A DNA stretch of 64,000 bases. It comes from Nisaea denitrificans DSM 18348. Lineage in GTDB: Bacteria; Pseudomonadota; Alphaproteobacteria; Thalassobaculales; Thalassobaculaceae. The position numbers and the translations under genes are program-made. The notes beneath the pieces are model-generated. The model saw only the letters and a list, made by a program, of their open reading frames with translations, was not told the DNA's origin and ran no database searches. The stretch covers positions 309,384 through 373,383 of the forward strand of contig NZ_KE384531.1 of the NCBI RefSeq assembly GCF_000426505.1, written 5' to 3'. Shown here in pieces: positions 17,575-26,493 of the stretch; position 1 is the first letter of the stretch, and every line of letters starts with the position of its first letter.

Positions 17575-18525
17575 TCAGCCTTGCAGGGCTTCCCACATCT
17601 GCCGGTCACGCTCGGCGGTCCAGATCCGGGGCGTGTCCATGCCGAGTGCCTCGTCATAGGCCCGGGTCACGTTGAAGGGTAGGCAATGCTCGTAGATCGG
17701 CACGTCGCTGAATTTCGGATCGCACGCGGCGCGCACGGCATCCCAGGCTTCTTTCAAGGTTCCGCCCCGTGCGGCGACTGCGGCGGCCGGACGATAGGTG
17801 TTCAGCAGGAAGTCGCGGGTAAAATCGAGCGCGGCATCGACCATTTCGGTGCCGACCAACGCGTCCCCCCGGCCCGGCGCAATGGCGGTCGGATCGTAGC
17901 TCTTGATGGCGTCGAGCGTGTTGCCCCAGTCGCTGAAATGGCCGTCGCCGCAATAGCAGGCAGCCTTGTACTCGACGATGTCGCCGGTCAGCATGACGCG
18001 CTCGTCCGGCACCCAGGCAACGATGTCGCCAGCGGTGTGGGCGCGGCCGAGATGCATCAGGTCGACCCGGCGCTTGCCGAGATAAACCGTCATCTTGTCG
18101 GTGAAGGTCATGGTCGGCCAGGTCAGGCCGGGGATCGATTCATGACCTTGGAACAGGCGCGGGAAGCGGCCGAACTCGCTGTCCCAGTCCTCCTGACCGC
18201 GCTCCGAGACCATGGCGCGGCATTTCTCGGAGGCGAGGATCTGCTCCGCCCCGTAGGCCGAGGCGCCAAGCACGCGGACGGCGTGATAGTGGGAGAGCAC
18301 GACATACTTGATCGGCTTGTCGGTGACGGTGCGGATCTTCTCCACCACCTTGTGGGCGAGGCGCGGGGTGGCCTGGGCATCGACGATCATCACGCTATCG
18401 TCGCCAATGATGACGCCGGTATTCGGATCGCCCTCGGCGGTGAAGGCCCAGATGTCCCGGCCGATCTCGCTGAAGGTGATCTTCTTTTCCGCCATATCGC
18501 CGGCTGATGCGAATTGCTTGGCCAT
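17575..18525 (-). CDS. MBL-fold metallo-hydrolase of the homogentisate cluster
   Basis: 316 residues. The canonical HxHxDH motif appears as SHYHAVRVLG, so Asp and the last His are replaced by Val and Arg. RAHTAGD and MLTGDIVEY keep the later metal ligands, and APGRGD replaces the usual GHG. It therefore may bind metals unusually or not be a classical hydrolase. The ATG has GGGAGGAAGG upstream. It sits between fumarylacetoacetase and the monooxygenase with short spacings (26 and 15 bp), so it is part of the operon. A role on a thioester or lactone intermediate is possible but unproven. Confidence 0.82.
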   Translation of the reverse strand: MAKQFASAGDMAEKKITFSEIGRDIWAFTAEGDPNTGVIIGDDSVMIVDAQATPRLAHKVVEKIRTVTDKPIKYVVLSHYHAVRVLGASAYGAEQILASEKCRAMVSERGQEDWDSEFGRFPRLFQGHESIPGLTWPTMTFTDKMTVYLGKRRVDLMHLGRAHTAGDIVAWVPDERVMLTGDIVEYKAACYCGDGHFSDWGNTLDAIKSYDPTAIAPGRGDALVGTEMVDAALDFTRDFLLNTYRPAAAVAARGGTLKEAWDAVRAACDPKFSDVPIYEHCLPFNVTRAYDEALGMDTPRIWTAERDRQMWEALQG

Positions 18526-18551
18526 TTGGCCTTCCTCCCGTTTGTTCTTTG

Positions 18552-19805
18552 TCAGTCTTGTCTAATCGCGGGCAGTACCGTGCCCGTGCAGTCTCCAAAT
18601 CCGATGCGATATCCATCTCCCGCCGCATGACCGCGCAGGGTGACCCGGTCGCCGTCTTCGAGGAAGCTGCGACTCTCTCCGTTCGGCAGGGTGATCGTGG
18701 TCTTGCCGCCCCAGCTCATTTCCAGCAATGAGCCGTAATTGTCCGGCGTGTCTCCGGAGATCGTGCCGGAGCCTAGCAGGTCGCCCGGCCGCATCGGGCA
18801 GCCGCTGCTGGTGTGATGGGCAAGCTGCTGGGCAGCGGAATAATACATCGTGCTGTAGTTGGTCCGCGACAGTACCGCTTCCTCGTCTGATCCGGCAGGT
18901 GTCAGGCCGACCTCAAGCGCGATGTCGTAGAGCATCGGGCCCGGCTCCGCGAGATAAGGCAGCAGTGGTTTCTCCCGCTTCGGCGTTGCGGTCCGGAACG
19001 GCTCCAGCGCGGCCCGTGTCACCACCCAGGGCGAGATCGTCGTGCAGAAGGCCTTACCCTGAAACGGGCCGAGCGGCTGATATTCCCAAGCCTGGATATC
19101 TCGCGCCGACCAGTCGTTCAGCAGCACATAGCCGAAGATCATCGCGTCTGCCTCAGCCACTGTCACTGGTCTGCCGAGCGGGTTTCCGGTGCCGACTACG
19201 GCACCCATCTCCAGTTCGATATCGAGCCGGCGGCTTGCGCCGAAAGTGGGAGCCTCCGCGTCCGGCGCTTTCAACTGGCCATTGGGGCGATGGAAATCCG
19301 TGCCGCTGACAACAACGGAGGAGGCCCGCCCGTTATAGCCGATCGGGATATGCAGCCAGTTCGGCGGCAAGGCGTTTTCCGGTCCCCGGAACATGGTGCC
19401 GACATTGAAGGCATGCTGCCTGCCCGCATAGAAATCGGTGTATTCGCTGACCCGGAACGGCAGGTGCAGGGTGACATCCGAGAGCGGGACGAGAAAGGCT
19501 TCCGTCTTCTGTTTTAGGGCTGTATCGCCGCCTTCACGCAGAAGGTCCGTCAGGCGTGTTCGTACTTTCGCCCAGACTTTGGAGCCCCGTTCCATGAAGG
19601 GGTTCAGAGCATCTTCCGAGAAGACAGGGGTACCGCCGGTGGATATCAGTCCGTCCAGTTCCAGCGCAGCAAGATCCAGCACGCGGTCGCCGATCGCGAC
19701 ACCGCAGCGTGGCGGCTCGCCGTTCCGGGAGAAAACGCCGAAGGGCAGGTTCTGGACCGGAAAATCGCAGTCCGGTGCGTTGGCGGCGGAAAGCCAGCTT
19801 TTCAT
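18552..19805 (-). CDS. fahA: Fumarylacetoacetase
   Basis: 417 residues, full length for the two-domain enzyme. The N-terminal SH3-like domain includes DFPVQNLPFGVFS. The catalytic part shows YTDFYAGRQHAFNVGTMFRG, IPIGYNGRASSVVVSG, DIELEMGAVVG and LNDWSARDIQAWEYQPLGPF, all typical of FAH. It hydrolyses fumarylacetoacetate to fumarate and acetoacetate, the last step of tyrosine/homogentisate catabolism. The frame is open further upstream to 20030, but the ATG at 19805 (MKSWL) lies 2 bp after the hmgA stop and starts the family homology. The preceding isomerase, maiA, is not in this cluster. Confidence 0.95.
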   Translation of the reverse strand: MKSWLSAANAPDCDFPVQNLPFGVFSRNGEPPRCGVAIGDRVLDLAALELDGLISTGGTPVFSEDALNPFMERGSKVWAKVRTRLTDLLREGGDTALKQKTEAFLVPLSDVTLHLPFRVSEYTDFYAGRQHAFNVGTMFRGPENALPPNWLHIPIGYNGRASSVVVSGTDFHRPNGQLKAPDAEAPTFGASRRLDIELEMGAVVGTGNPLGRPVTVAEADAMIFGYVLLNDWSARDIQAWEYQPLGPFQGKAFCTTISPWVVTRAALEPFRTATPKREKPLLPYLAEPGPMLYDIALEVGLTPAGSDEEAVLSRTNYSTMYYSAAQQLAHHTSSGCPMRPGDLLGSGTISGDTPDNYGSLLEMSWGGKTTITLPNGESRSFLEDGDRVTLRGHAAGDGYRIGFGDCTGTVLPAIRQD

Positions 19806-19807
19806 TG

Positions 19808-21166
19808 TCACTTGATGCCCGGCGTTCCGTCGAATTTCTTGTCGAGGCCTGTCCAGCAGGTTGCGTAATCGTCCTGAAGCGGCGCTTCGCTGGCGGCGAA
19901 CTCCGTCAGATGCTGCGGGAACCGGGTCTCGAACATGAAGGCCATGGTTTCTGAAAGCTTGTGCGGCTTCAGCTCGACATTGGAGGCGCCCTCGAAGGCC
20001 TGGCTGTCCGGGCCGTGCGGCAGCATGCAATTGTGCAGGCTCATGCCCCCGGGCACGAAGCCTTCGGGCTTGGCATCGTAGGAGCCGTAAATATTGCCCA
20101 TGAATTCGGACATGATGTTCCGGTGATACCAGGGCGGCCGGAAGCTGTGTTCGGCGACCAGCCAGCGCTCCGGGAAGATGACGAAGTCGATATTGGCCGT
20201 GCCAGGCACCTCCGAGGGGGCCGTCAGCACGGTGAATATCGACGGGTCCGGATGGTCGAACAGGATGGCGCCGACCGGAGAGAAGGTGGTCAGATCGTAC
20301 TTGAAGGGCGCGTAATTACCGTGCCAGGCAACGACGTCGAGCGGTGAGTGCCCGATCTCCGTCACGTTGAATGATCCGCACCATTTCACGATCAGACGGC
20401 AGGGCGTCTCTTTCTCTTCGTAGGCGGCGACAGGTGTCTTGAAATCGCGCGGGTTGGCGAGGCAGTTGGCGCCGATGGGCCCGCGCCCCGGCAGGGTGAA
20501 CTTGGCGCCGTAATTCTCGCAGACATAACCGCGGGCTTCGCCGTCCAGCAGCGTTATCTTGAAGATCATGCCGCGCGGGATGATCGCGATCTCGCGCGGG
20601 GCGAGCGTCATGCGGCCAAGCTCGGTGAAGATTTCTATGCGGCCGAGCTGCGGGACGAGCATCAGTTCGGCGTCGGCATTCATCATGTAGTCGTCGGTCA
20701 TGTCCGCGTTACAGGCATAGACATGCACGGACATCCCGGCCTGGGTGTTCACGTCACCCGCACAGGTCATGGTCCGGATGCCGGCCACGAAATCGGTCGG
20801 CGCTTCCGGCAGGGGCACCGGGTTCCAGCGGTACTGGCCGAGGGCGAGGCCGTGCTCCGGCTGATGCGGGGCGGTTTTCCATCCGTCCACGGCGATGCGC
20901 GCGAAGCGGCCGGTATGCTTTACCGACGGGCGCATGCGATACAGCCAGCTGCGCTCGTTCTCGCCGCGCGGCGCGGTGAAGGGGCTGCCGGAAAGCTGTT
21001 CAGCATAGAGGCCGTAATTGCATTTCTGCGGGCTGTTCTGACCCTGGGGCAGGGCGCCGGGCAGGGCTTCGGTCTCGAAATCATTGCCGAAACCCGGCAT
21101 ATAGCCCGAGGTGGTGCCTGACAGCGGATTGCTGTGCACGGTTGCGGAATTCGATACCTTGTTCAT
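19808..21166 (-). CDS. hmgA: Homogentisate 1,2-dioxygenase
   Basis: 452 residues. [20 protein letters not shown] opens the protein as in all HmgA. The iron-binding region is visible as the cupin segment [18 protein letters not shown], with [14 protein letters not shown] and [18 protein letters not shown]. It opens the homogentisate ring to maleylacetoacetate using Fe2+ and O2. I chose the ATG at 21166 because GGGAGGAGCGAG lies directly upstream; an in-frame ATG at 21196 is less likely. It is the first gene of the leftward operon and divergent from the MarR gene. Confidence 0.96.
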   Translation of the reverse strand: MNKVSNSATVHSNPLSGTTSGYMPGFGNDFETEALPGALPQGQNSPQKCNYGLYAEQLSGSPFTAPRGENERSWLYRMRPSVKHTGRFARIAVDGWKTAPHQPEHGLALGQYRWNPVPLPEAPTDFVAGIRTMTCAGDVNTQAGMSVHVYACNADMTDDYMMNADAELMLVPQLGRIEIFTELGRMTLAPREIAIIPRGMIFKITLLDGEARGYVCENYGAKFTLPGRGPIGANCLANPRDFKTPVAAYEEKETPCRLIVKWCGSFNVTEIGHSPLDVVAWHGNYAPFKYDLTTFSPVGAILFDHPDPSIFTVLTAPSEVPGTANIDFVIFPERWLVAEHSFRPPWYHRNIMSEFMGNIYGSYDAKPEGFVPGGMSLHNCMLPHGPDSQAFEGASNVELKPHKLSETMAFMFETRFPQHLTEFAASEAPLQDDYATCWTGLDKKFDGTPGIK

Positions 21167-21244
21167 CTCGCTCCTCCCGTCGGCAGGGTCTGACAAGGCG
21201 CGTTTTCTGATTGGTTTTAAGGGCCTGTCTGCCGTAGGATCATC

Positions 21245-21273
21245 ATGATCATTACAAATGAAATGAATGTCAA
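21245..21273 (-). promoter_or_regulatory. hmgA promoter with overlapping palindrome
   Basis: Reading leftward, TTGACA (21273-21268), a 17-bp spacer and GATCAT (21250-21245) form a good sigma-70 promoter about 80 bp before the hmgA ATG. The palindrome ATGATCAT at 21245-21252 overlaps the -10 and could be part of the MarR operator. Confidence 0.6.
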
Positions 21274-21279
21274 TTGCGG

Positions 21280-21762
21280 ATGGATGACCAAGCGGACCTG
21301 CTCGACCTGGACTGTTTTCTGCCCTACCGGCTCGCGGTGATTGCCGCCCGTGTCAGCAAGGCAATGTCGGTGCTCTATGCTGAAAAGTTCGGCATTTCCA
21401 TCGCCGAATGGCGGGTCATCGCCCATCTCGCCGGCTCGGGACGGGTCTCGATCCGGGATATCCATGCCCGGGTGAACCTGGACAAGGTGAAGGTCAGCCG
21501 CGCGGTCAGCCGGTTGGAAGAAGCGGGACTCGTTTTGAAGGCGAGCAATGCGGCCGATAACCGGTTGCTGGATATCACGCTGTCAGACGAAGGCTGGTCC
21601 GTCTACCGGCAGATCGTACCGCTGGCGAGCGGCTTCGAGGCGGATCTGCTCTCGGCGCTCGATGATACGGAGCGCGCCGCGTTGGAGCGGGTCTTCGAGA
21701 AACTGCACGCGCGCCTTGACGAAAATGTGGAGGCAGCCCGGAGCCTTTATCCGAAGGTCTAG
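21280..21762 (+). CDS. MarR family transcriptional regulator of the homogentisate operon
   Basis: 160 residues with a winged-helix MarR core. [23 protein letters not shown] contains the start of the [24 protein letters not shown] is the recognition helix and wing entry, and [18 protein letters not shown] is the wing. It is divergent from hmgA with 113 bp between the start codons, so it probably represses the hmgA operon and is released by an aromatic intermediate. The start is ATG 21280; an in-frame TTG at 21274 is possible. The repressor role is inferred from orientation. Confidence 0.88.
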   Translation: MDDQADLLDLDCFLPYRLAVIAARVSKAMSVLYAEKFGISIAEWRVIAHLAGSGRVSIRDIHARVNLDKVKVSRAVSRLEEAGLVLKASNAADNRLLDITLSDEGWSVYRQIVPLASGFEADLLSALDDTERAALERVFEKLHARLDENVEAARSLYPKV

Positions 21763-21771
21763 CCGGACAAG

Positions 21772-22371
21772 TCAGAAGGCCGGTGCTTCCGCGCCGTGAG
21801 GCCTTGGCCGCCACTCACCGGGGATTTGTCCGACAAGCAGCCTCGCGATCTCGTTGTTCTCGCTCTTCAGCGGCAGAATGAGGCGGGTCCAGCTCGCAGT
21901 TTCCGAGGCTTTTTTCGGATAGTGAACAGTCAGCAGCGGTTGACGTCGCTCCATCACGGCCTGATAGGCACCAAGGAAGAAGTTGACGATATACTCCTTG
22001 TCGCCGAACTCACGGACCGTCGTGCCGGTGACATCCCTGCCGAAACGTTGGGAAATCATCGTGCCGTATAGCCGGTAGCGGAAATCGAAGCCGCCCTCGA
22101 TGACATCGAGCAACATGAGATAGCCGAGGACAAACCGCATATCCGTCGGGTCGATGGATGCGACGGGGGCGGCATCCTTGCCGTTGGCTTTCCCGCGCCA
22201 GTAAGACGAGAGGCGTTGCAGGCGCTCATCCTCAAGCTGATTGCCTTCCGGATTCCAGACGACAGTCGGATTGCGGGCGCCGAATTGCAGGAAATAGCGA
22301 TCGACCGCATTCAGGTCGTCGCTGATGAGAGCATCCCTCATGTTCGCTGCGGATTCAAATTCACTTTTCAA
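21772..22371 (-). CDS. PAS_5 family protein
   Basis: 199 residues. SLSSYWRGKA-like LQRLSSYWRGKANGK, then FVLGYLMLLDVIEGGFDFRYRLYG, then GTTVREFGDKEYIVNFF and RLILPLKSENNEIARLLVGQ form the PAS_5 (PF07310) domain. The domain is common in alphaproteobacteria and has no output domain here. It faces the MarR gene end to end. A second protein of the same family lies at 58697-59260. Function unknown; ligand sensing is the family expectation. Confidence 0.78.
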   Translation of the reverse strand: MKSEFESAANMRDALISDDLNAVDRYFLQFGARNPTVVWNPEGNQLEDERLQRLSSYWRGKANGKDAAPVASIDPTDMRFVLGYLMLLDVIEGGFDFRYRLYGTMISQRFGRDVTGTTVREFGDKEYIVNFFLGAYQAVMERRQPLLTVHYPKKASETASWTRLILPLKSENNEIARLLVGQIPGEWRPRPHGAEAPAF

Positions 22372-22651
22372 TAATTCGGTCTCTCAATCAACCATTGCCG
22401 TCGTAGGCACCTAAGCGGCCAATCCGCGAGTGCTGACTAGCTGATAGACAACCGATTATTTCAATTCAACATTAAAAAAAGGTGAAATTATGGGGCCAAA
22501 CGCCATATTCCAGGCAGCGCCAGACCTAAAAGGTGAGCGTTTTCAGTAGAGTTCTGCGCGCACGATCCCGCTTTACCGCCTTGGCGGGGCGGTCGGTGAT
22601 AGCTTTCCGCTTTCTAACGGGAGGACAGTCTGTTTACGGCGCCTCCGTCTT

Positions 22652-25600
22652 CTACGCGAGATCCCAGCCCGCGGTCGCGGTGATGCCGAGTTCCGACTTG
22701 GAGACGCCGATCAGCGTGACAGTGCCGCCGTCGGAGAGGGTGAGCTGAGTATTTCCGCCGCTGTCCTCCGCCGTATAGGTCAGCCCGTTTGCGACCTGCA
22801 AGCTGTCGATGCCGGCAGTGAAGTCGCTGACCTGATCGTTGCCGGTATCGAAGCCGAAGAGGAAGGTATCTGCCCCGCCTCCACCGACCAGCGTGTCGTC
22901 GCCCTGGTTGCCGGCGATCTGGTCCGCTCCGTCTCCGCCATTGACCACATCGTTGCCCTGACCGCCGAACAGGATGTCGTTGCCAATGTTGCCGTTGAGG
23001 CTGTCGTCGCCCAGATTACCATAGACAATGTCGTTGCCCTGGCCGCCATAAAGCAGATCGGAATTTCCGCCCCCGATCAGAGTATCCTCGCCCATGTTGC
23101 CATAGAGGACATCATTGTCGTTGCCGCCATTGAGGCTGTCCTGATCCTGACCGCCGAAAAGCGTATCCTGGCCCCCGCCGCCGAAGAGGCTGTCGTTGCC
23201 CTGGTTGCCATAGACGAGGTCCTCGCCATAGCCGCCATCGACGGTATCGGTGCCGCCGCCGCCGGCGATCGTATCGCCGAAATTGCCGAGGGAGACGGTC
23301 TGCGCCGAACTGTCGCCCGCGAGATAAATCGGACCGTTGCCGCTGCTGTTAACCGTCACATTGCCAATCACGATGGCGAAGTCGATATCGTTCAGTACCA
23401 GCGTGGAGCCCGCAGGCAGGGCGGACAGGTCGAAGATGAAAGCCTCGACACCGGAGCCGGTTGACTGGTCGCTGATCTCGATGGTCTGCGGCGTGGTGAC
23501 GCCGGCGCCGGAGAAGGTGATGGTACGGACATCGACGCTGGCCCCGGCACCGAGGCTGTCGAGGAAGCGGGAGCCCTGCAGATTCAGGAAACTTGCATCA
23601 GTGGAGCCGGTGCCCACGACCTGGCCGTTGAGGGTGCCGCTGGCAGATCCGGGCACTTCGGAGGAAGCGGGGCCGCTGACCGTGGCAGAGACGAAGCCTG
23701 GCAACTGAACGGTAACTATATTCCCGCTTCCGGAGTCTTCGAGCAGGGTTCCGGTTTGCGCCGCGCTACCGGTATTGGCGAGGGTGAAGGAGGTTTCCGT
23801 CCCGGCAACGTCCCCGTTCGACTGGTTCGACTTCGAAATTGACCCGTCACCGGAGGAGGACTGGATCTCGCTCAGAGTGAAGCCGATGGTCGTGTTGCCG
23901 CCACTCACGTTCGCGCTGAGCGTGGCGGTGAAGTTGCCGAGGGAAAGATTGAGCGTGTTGCCGTCGCCAAGATCGATGGAGCTGCTGACGCTGCTGCCGT
24001 TCAGGCTCGACAGGTCCTTCGAGAGGACGAGCAGTGTATCACCCGCATCGACCCCGGTCAGGGTGTCGCCATTCAGGTTTGCCTGCGATCCCTGGATCGT
24101 GTCATTGCCCGCGCCGCCATCCAGCAGGTTGGTTCCGCTGCCCGCGAGCAGGGAATCGTTGCCGGTGCCGCCCTGGAGTGTGTCGTTACCGACTGTGCCG
24201 GAGAGCGTGTCGTTGCCGGCATCGCCATAAATGACGTTGTTGCCTGAATTGTCCCGGACCAGGTCGTTTCCGTCGCCGCCGTAGAGGGTGTCGTTGCCGC
24301 CCTGACCGAAGACATCGTCGTTGCCGTCGTGACCGGACAGAATGTCGGCGCCGTTACCGCCGTGGATCACGTCTCTGGCCGTGGTGCCGGTGACCGTGTC
24401 GGCGGCGGCGCCGCCGTTAATGGTCTCCACGGACACGGTTGCACCGGAGAAGTCGAAACTGCCGCCGCCGGTCAGCGAAATGATATCCGAGTTGTTGCCG
24501 CCATCGATCGTCTCGGCGCCGCCCGCGACATCGCCGGAGGCGACAAAGAAGGTGTCGAACCCGTCGCCGCCGAGCAGGCTGTCGACCCCGGTGCCGCCGG
24601 AGATACTGTCGTTGCCAACACCAGCGTCGATCGTGTCGGCACCGGCGCCGCCGCTGAGCGTGTCGTTGCCGTTATTGCCCGAGATAATGTCGGCGCCGCC
24701 GCCACCGTCGATATGGTCCGCGCCCGTGGTGCCTGTGATCGAGTCCGCCCCGGTGCCACCGGAAATGGTCTCCACGGAAATGGTCGCGCCGGAGAGGTCG
24801 AAACTGCCGCCGCCGGTCAGCGAAATGATATCCGTCCCGGCGCCGCCATTGATCGTTTCGGCGCCACCCGCGACATCGCCGGAGGCGATGAAGAAGGTGT
24901 CGTCGCCTGTGTCGCCGAGCAGGCTGTCGACGCCGGTACCGCCGGAGATCTGGTCGTTGTCAGCGCCGCCGTCTAGGGTGTCATTGCCTCCGAACCCCCT
25001 GATCAGGTCGTTTCCGGCGAGGCCGTTGAGTTCATCGGCAGTTCCGGTGCCAAGTATCGTGTCGGCATCTGCGCCTCCGTTAAGGGTGGCCAGACGATGG
25101 GCGTAGGTGGCGAGGGCCTTGGCCGAAAAGAGCGCCGCTGCGGCCGGCAGGGCGTGCCAGCCGGCATCTGCGCCGAGTGGCGCGGATGCGGCGTGCACGG
25201 GAACGCCGAGCGCGTCTTCCAGGCTGTTGGCAAACTGCGCGCCGGCAGTGCCTGCCCCCGCTGCGCAAGCCACCAGTGTGACTTCCGCATCGGGCGCGAG
25301 CGCGGCTTTGATCCGGAGCAGATGAGGTGTCGCTTCGCTCAGCGCTGTCAGGTCCACAACGCGCCCGGCAAGGTGCAATTGGCCGGGAGCGCCGTGACTC
25401 AGGATCGAGAGGTTTTGGACGCCGGTCAGACCGGCAAGCACATCCGAAATCTGTCCAATCGGATCGCCTGCTGGCGATAGCGGGATGATTTTGGTGCGCG
25501 GATCGACGCCTGCCAGAAGGATTTCGCGATCAGGAACGGCGCTATCGACGAACAGGATGGATGGGTGTCTGGAATGGCTCATCCACAATGCTCTTTCGCT

Positions 25601-25729
25601 ATAGAAGTCTGGGCGACGGGAATTAGGGTGTGTTCCCTTTAATGCGGCATCTGGCATCAGCTCTGAATGACGCAGTTCCGGCTGGGAAACAGACGGATCG
25701 ATGAAAGCGACAGATGAACCGGAACGCAT
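22652..25729 (-). CDS. Giant DUF4347 / RTX calcium-binding secreted protein
   Basis: 1025 residues. Residues 57-190 are a DUF4347 domain with SHGAPG (His112) and VACAAG (Cys155). Two RTX blocks (about 220-550 and 815-955) flank a Ser/Gly/Asn-rich beta region (550-810). The tail ends with TLSDGGTVTLIGVSKSEL, a likely type I secretion signal that resembles the other RTX protein here (NSVTLIGVAPPEL). An 88-residue segment is tandemly duplicated (259-346 and 374-461). The ATG at 25729 has AAGGG 8 nt upstream; a later ATG at 25582 would still keep DUF4347. A TTCCAA cluster lies about 115-165 bp upstream. No secretion genes are adjacent. Confidence 0.87.
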   Translation of the reverse strand: MRSGSSVAFIDPSVSQPELRHSELMPDAALKGTHPNSRRPDFYSERALWMSHSRHPSILFVDSAVPDREILLAGVDPRTKIIPLSPAGDPIGQISDVLAGLTGVQNLSILSHGAPGQLHLAGRVVDLTALSEATPHLLRIKAALAPDAEVTLVACAAGAGTAGAQFANSLEDALGVPVHAASAPLGADAGWHALPAAAALFSAKALATYAHRLATLNGGADADTILGTGTADELNGLAGNDLIRGFGGNDTLDGGADNDQISGGTGVDSLLGDTGDDTFFIASGDVAGGAETINGGAGTDIISLTGGGSFDLSGATISVETISGGTGADSITGTTGADHIDGGGGADIISGNNGNDTLSGGAGADTIDAGVGNDSISGGTGVDSLLGGDGFDTFFVASGDVAGGAETIDGGNNSDIISLTGGGSFDFSGATVSVETINGGAAADTVTGTTARDVIHGGNGADILSGHDGNDDVFGQGGNDTLYGGDGNDLVRDNSGNNVIYGDAGNDTLSGTVGNDTLQGGTGNDSLLAGSGTNLLDGGAGNDTIQGSQANLNGDTLTGVDAGDTLLVLSKDLSSLNGSSVSSSIDLGDGNTLNLSLGNFTATLSANVSGGNTTIGFTLSEIQSSSGDGSISKSNQSNGDVAGTETSFTLANTGSAAQTGTLLEDSGSGNIVTVQLPGFVSATVSGPASSEVPGSASGTLNGQVVGTGSTDASFLNLQGSRFLDSLGAGASVDVRTITFSGAGVTTPQTIEISDQSTGSGVEAFIFDLSALPAGSTLVLNDIDFAIVIGNVTVNSSGNGPIYLAGDSSAQTVSLGNFGDTIAGGGGTDTVDGGYGEDLVYGNQGNDSLFGGGGQDTLFGGQDQDSLNGGNDNDVLYGNMGEDTLIGGGNSDLLYGGQGNDIVYGNLGDDSLNGNIGNDILFGGQGNDVVNGGDGADQIAGNQGDDTLVGGGGADTFLFGFDTGNDQVSDFTAGIDSLQVANGLTYTAEDSGGNTQLTLSDGGTVTLIGVSKSELGITATAGWDLA
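24347..24610 (-). repeat. RTX-domain duplication, second copy
   Basis: Encodes residues 374-461, about 75-80% identical to residues 259-346. At the DNA level a run of more than 30 bases around 24450-24490 is identical to that around 24800-24835. Confidence 0.75.
24692..24955 (-). repeat. RTX-domain duplication, first copy
   Basis: Encodes residues 259-346 (ISGGTGVDSLLG through SLTGGGSFDLSGAT and beyond). The period between the two copies is 345 bp (115 residues), which suggests a recent in-frame tandem duplication. Confidence 0.75.
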
Positions 25730-26493
25730 GGCAAGCCCTTGAACTCGAAGTTACTCCGTATCGCGTGCGCAATTCGAGTTCTGCGCCCGCCTCCGAGTCC
25801 TACAATAAAAATTGAGCAAGATAAGCTGTCTTCTTGGGAATTTTTGGAAAAGACTTTGGAAAAATTGGAAATTACACAGCATTGTATACTTGGAAATTTC
25901 TATAAAATTTCATCTATTTCAGTGTTGATGTTGATCAGTACAATTGAGTGTTAATATTTTTGGGGTGTAGGATTTTTATTATTAATTTTTTTGATCTTTT
26001 CCAACAGCAAAAGCAGGGTTTTTTCTATAGAAGTCTGGCATCAGTATTCATTTATGTATGGTGATTATTTGTGTTTTCGTGGGTGATTTAACGGGGGTTA
26101 TACCTCAGCCCGAGTTTCTTAATTCAGGGATTTGTCTATCATCGCGCACCTACTTGCGAGGCAAGCGCATGTGAATGAAAACTATTAGTTGTGTGGACGA
26201 TCGAGGAAAGTGATTTTTTAAGCCTGAATTAGTATGAAATTGACGCAATATATATAATTAAATCAAGGAAGTCTGGGCGTGCAATATGTTCGGGTGGTCA
26301 AAATCTGGCGTCTGTCGGCAGCATCGTCAGGGTTGAGGTGGGCTAGTTTGTTTGAGGCAGGGCAGGCGGCGGCAGTCAGATTTTCACCCGGTCGATCTGG
26401 ATCTCGTGACCGAAGCGCCGAATTGGGTCGTGTGGCGCCTATTTTCACTGTGGAGACCGTCACCCTGGCCGCAGAGCCGGAAAGCCGGTTCGC
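25730..26493. other. Long AT-rich intergenic region
   Basis: No gene is supported. The stretch 25800-26290 is AT-rich (poly-A/T runs) and holds TTCCAA cluster B. CTATAGAAGTCTGG occurs at 26025-26038 and again inside the RTX gene start at 25599-25612. GAAGTCTGGGCG is at both 25604-25615 and 26268-26279. The right end, from about 26290, regains high GC. Confidence 0.55.
25844..25895 (-). promoter_or_regulatory. TTCCAA-box cluster B upstream of the giant RTX gene
   Basis: On the minus strand TTCCAA occurs at 25895-25890, 25870-25865, 25861-25856 and 25849-25844. 25856-25870 reads TTCCAA-TTT-TTCCAA with the same 9-bp period seen at 5297-5311 and 56211-56225. The 20 bases 25854-25873 are identical (reverse complement) to 56208-56227 in front of the regulator gene. 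One more box, on the plus strand, is at 25999-26004; its 13-nt context matches 5303-5315. Confidence 0.6.

Noticed and set aside
19806-20030. A longer N-terminus for fumarylacetoacetase
   Set aside because: It overlaps the end of hmgA with Arg/Ala-rich shadow sequence; the ATG at 19805 fits the family.
22780-25290. Multiple plus- and minus-strand frames across the RTX gene
   Set aside because: They come from the repetitive GC-rich coding repeats in other frames.
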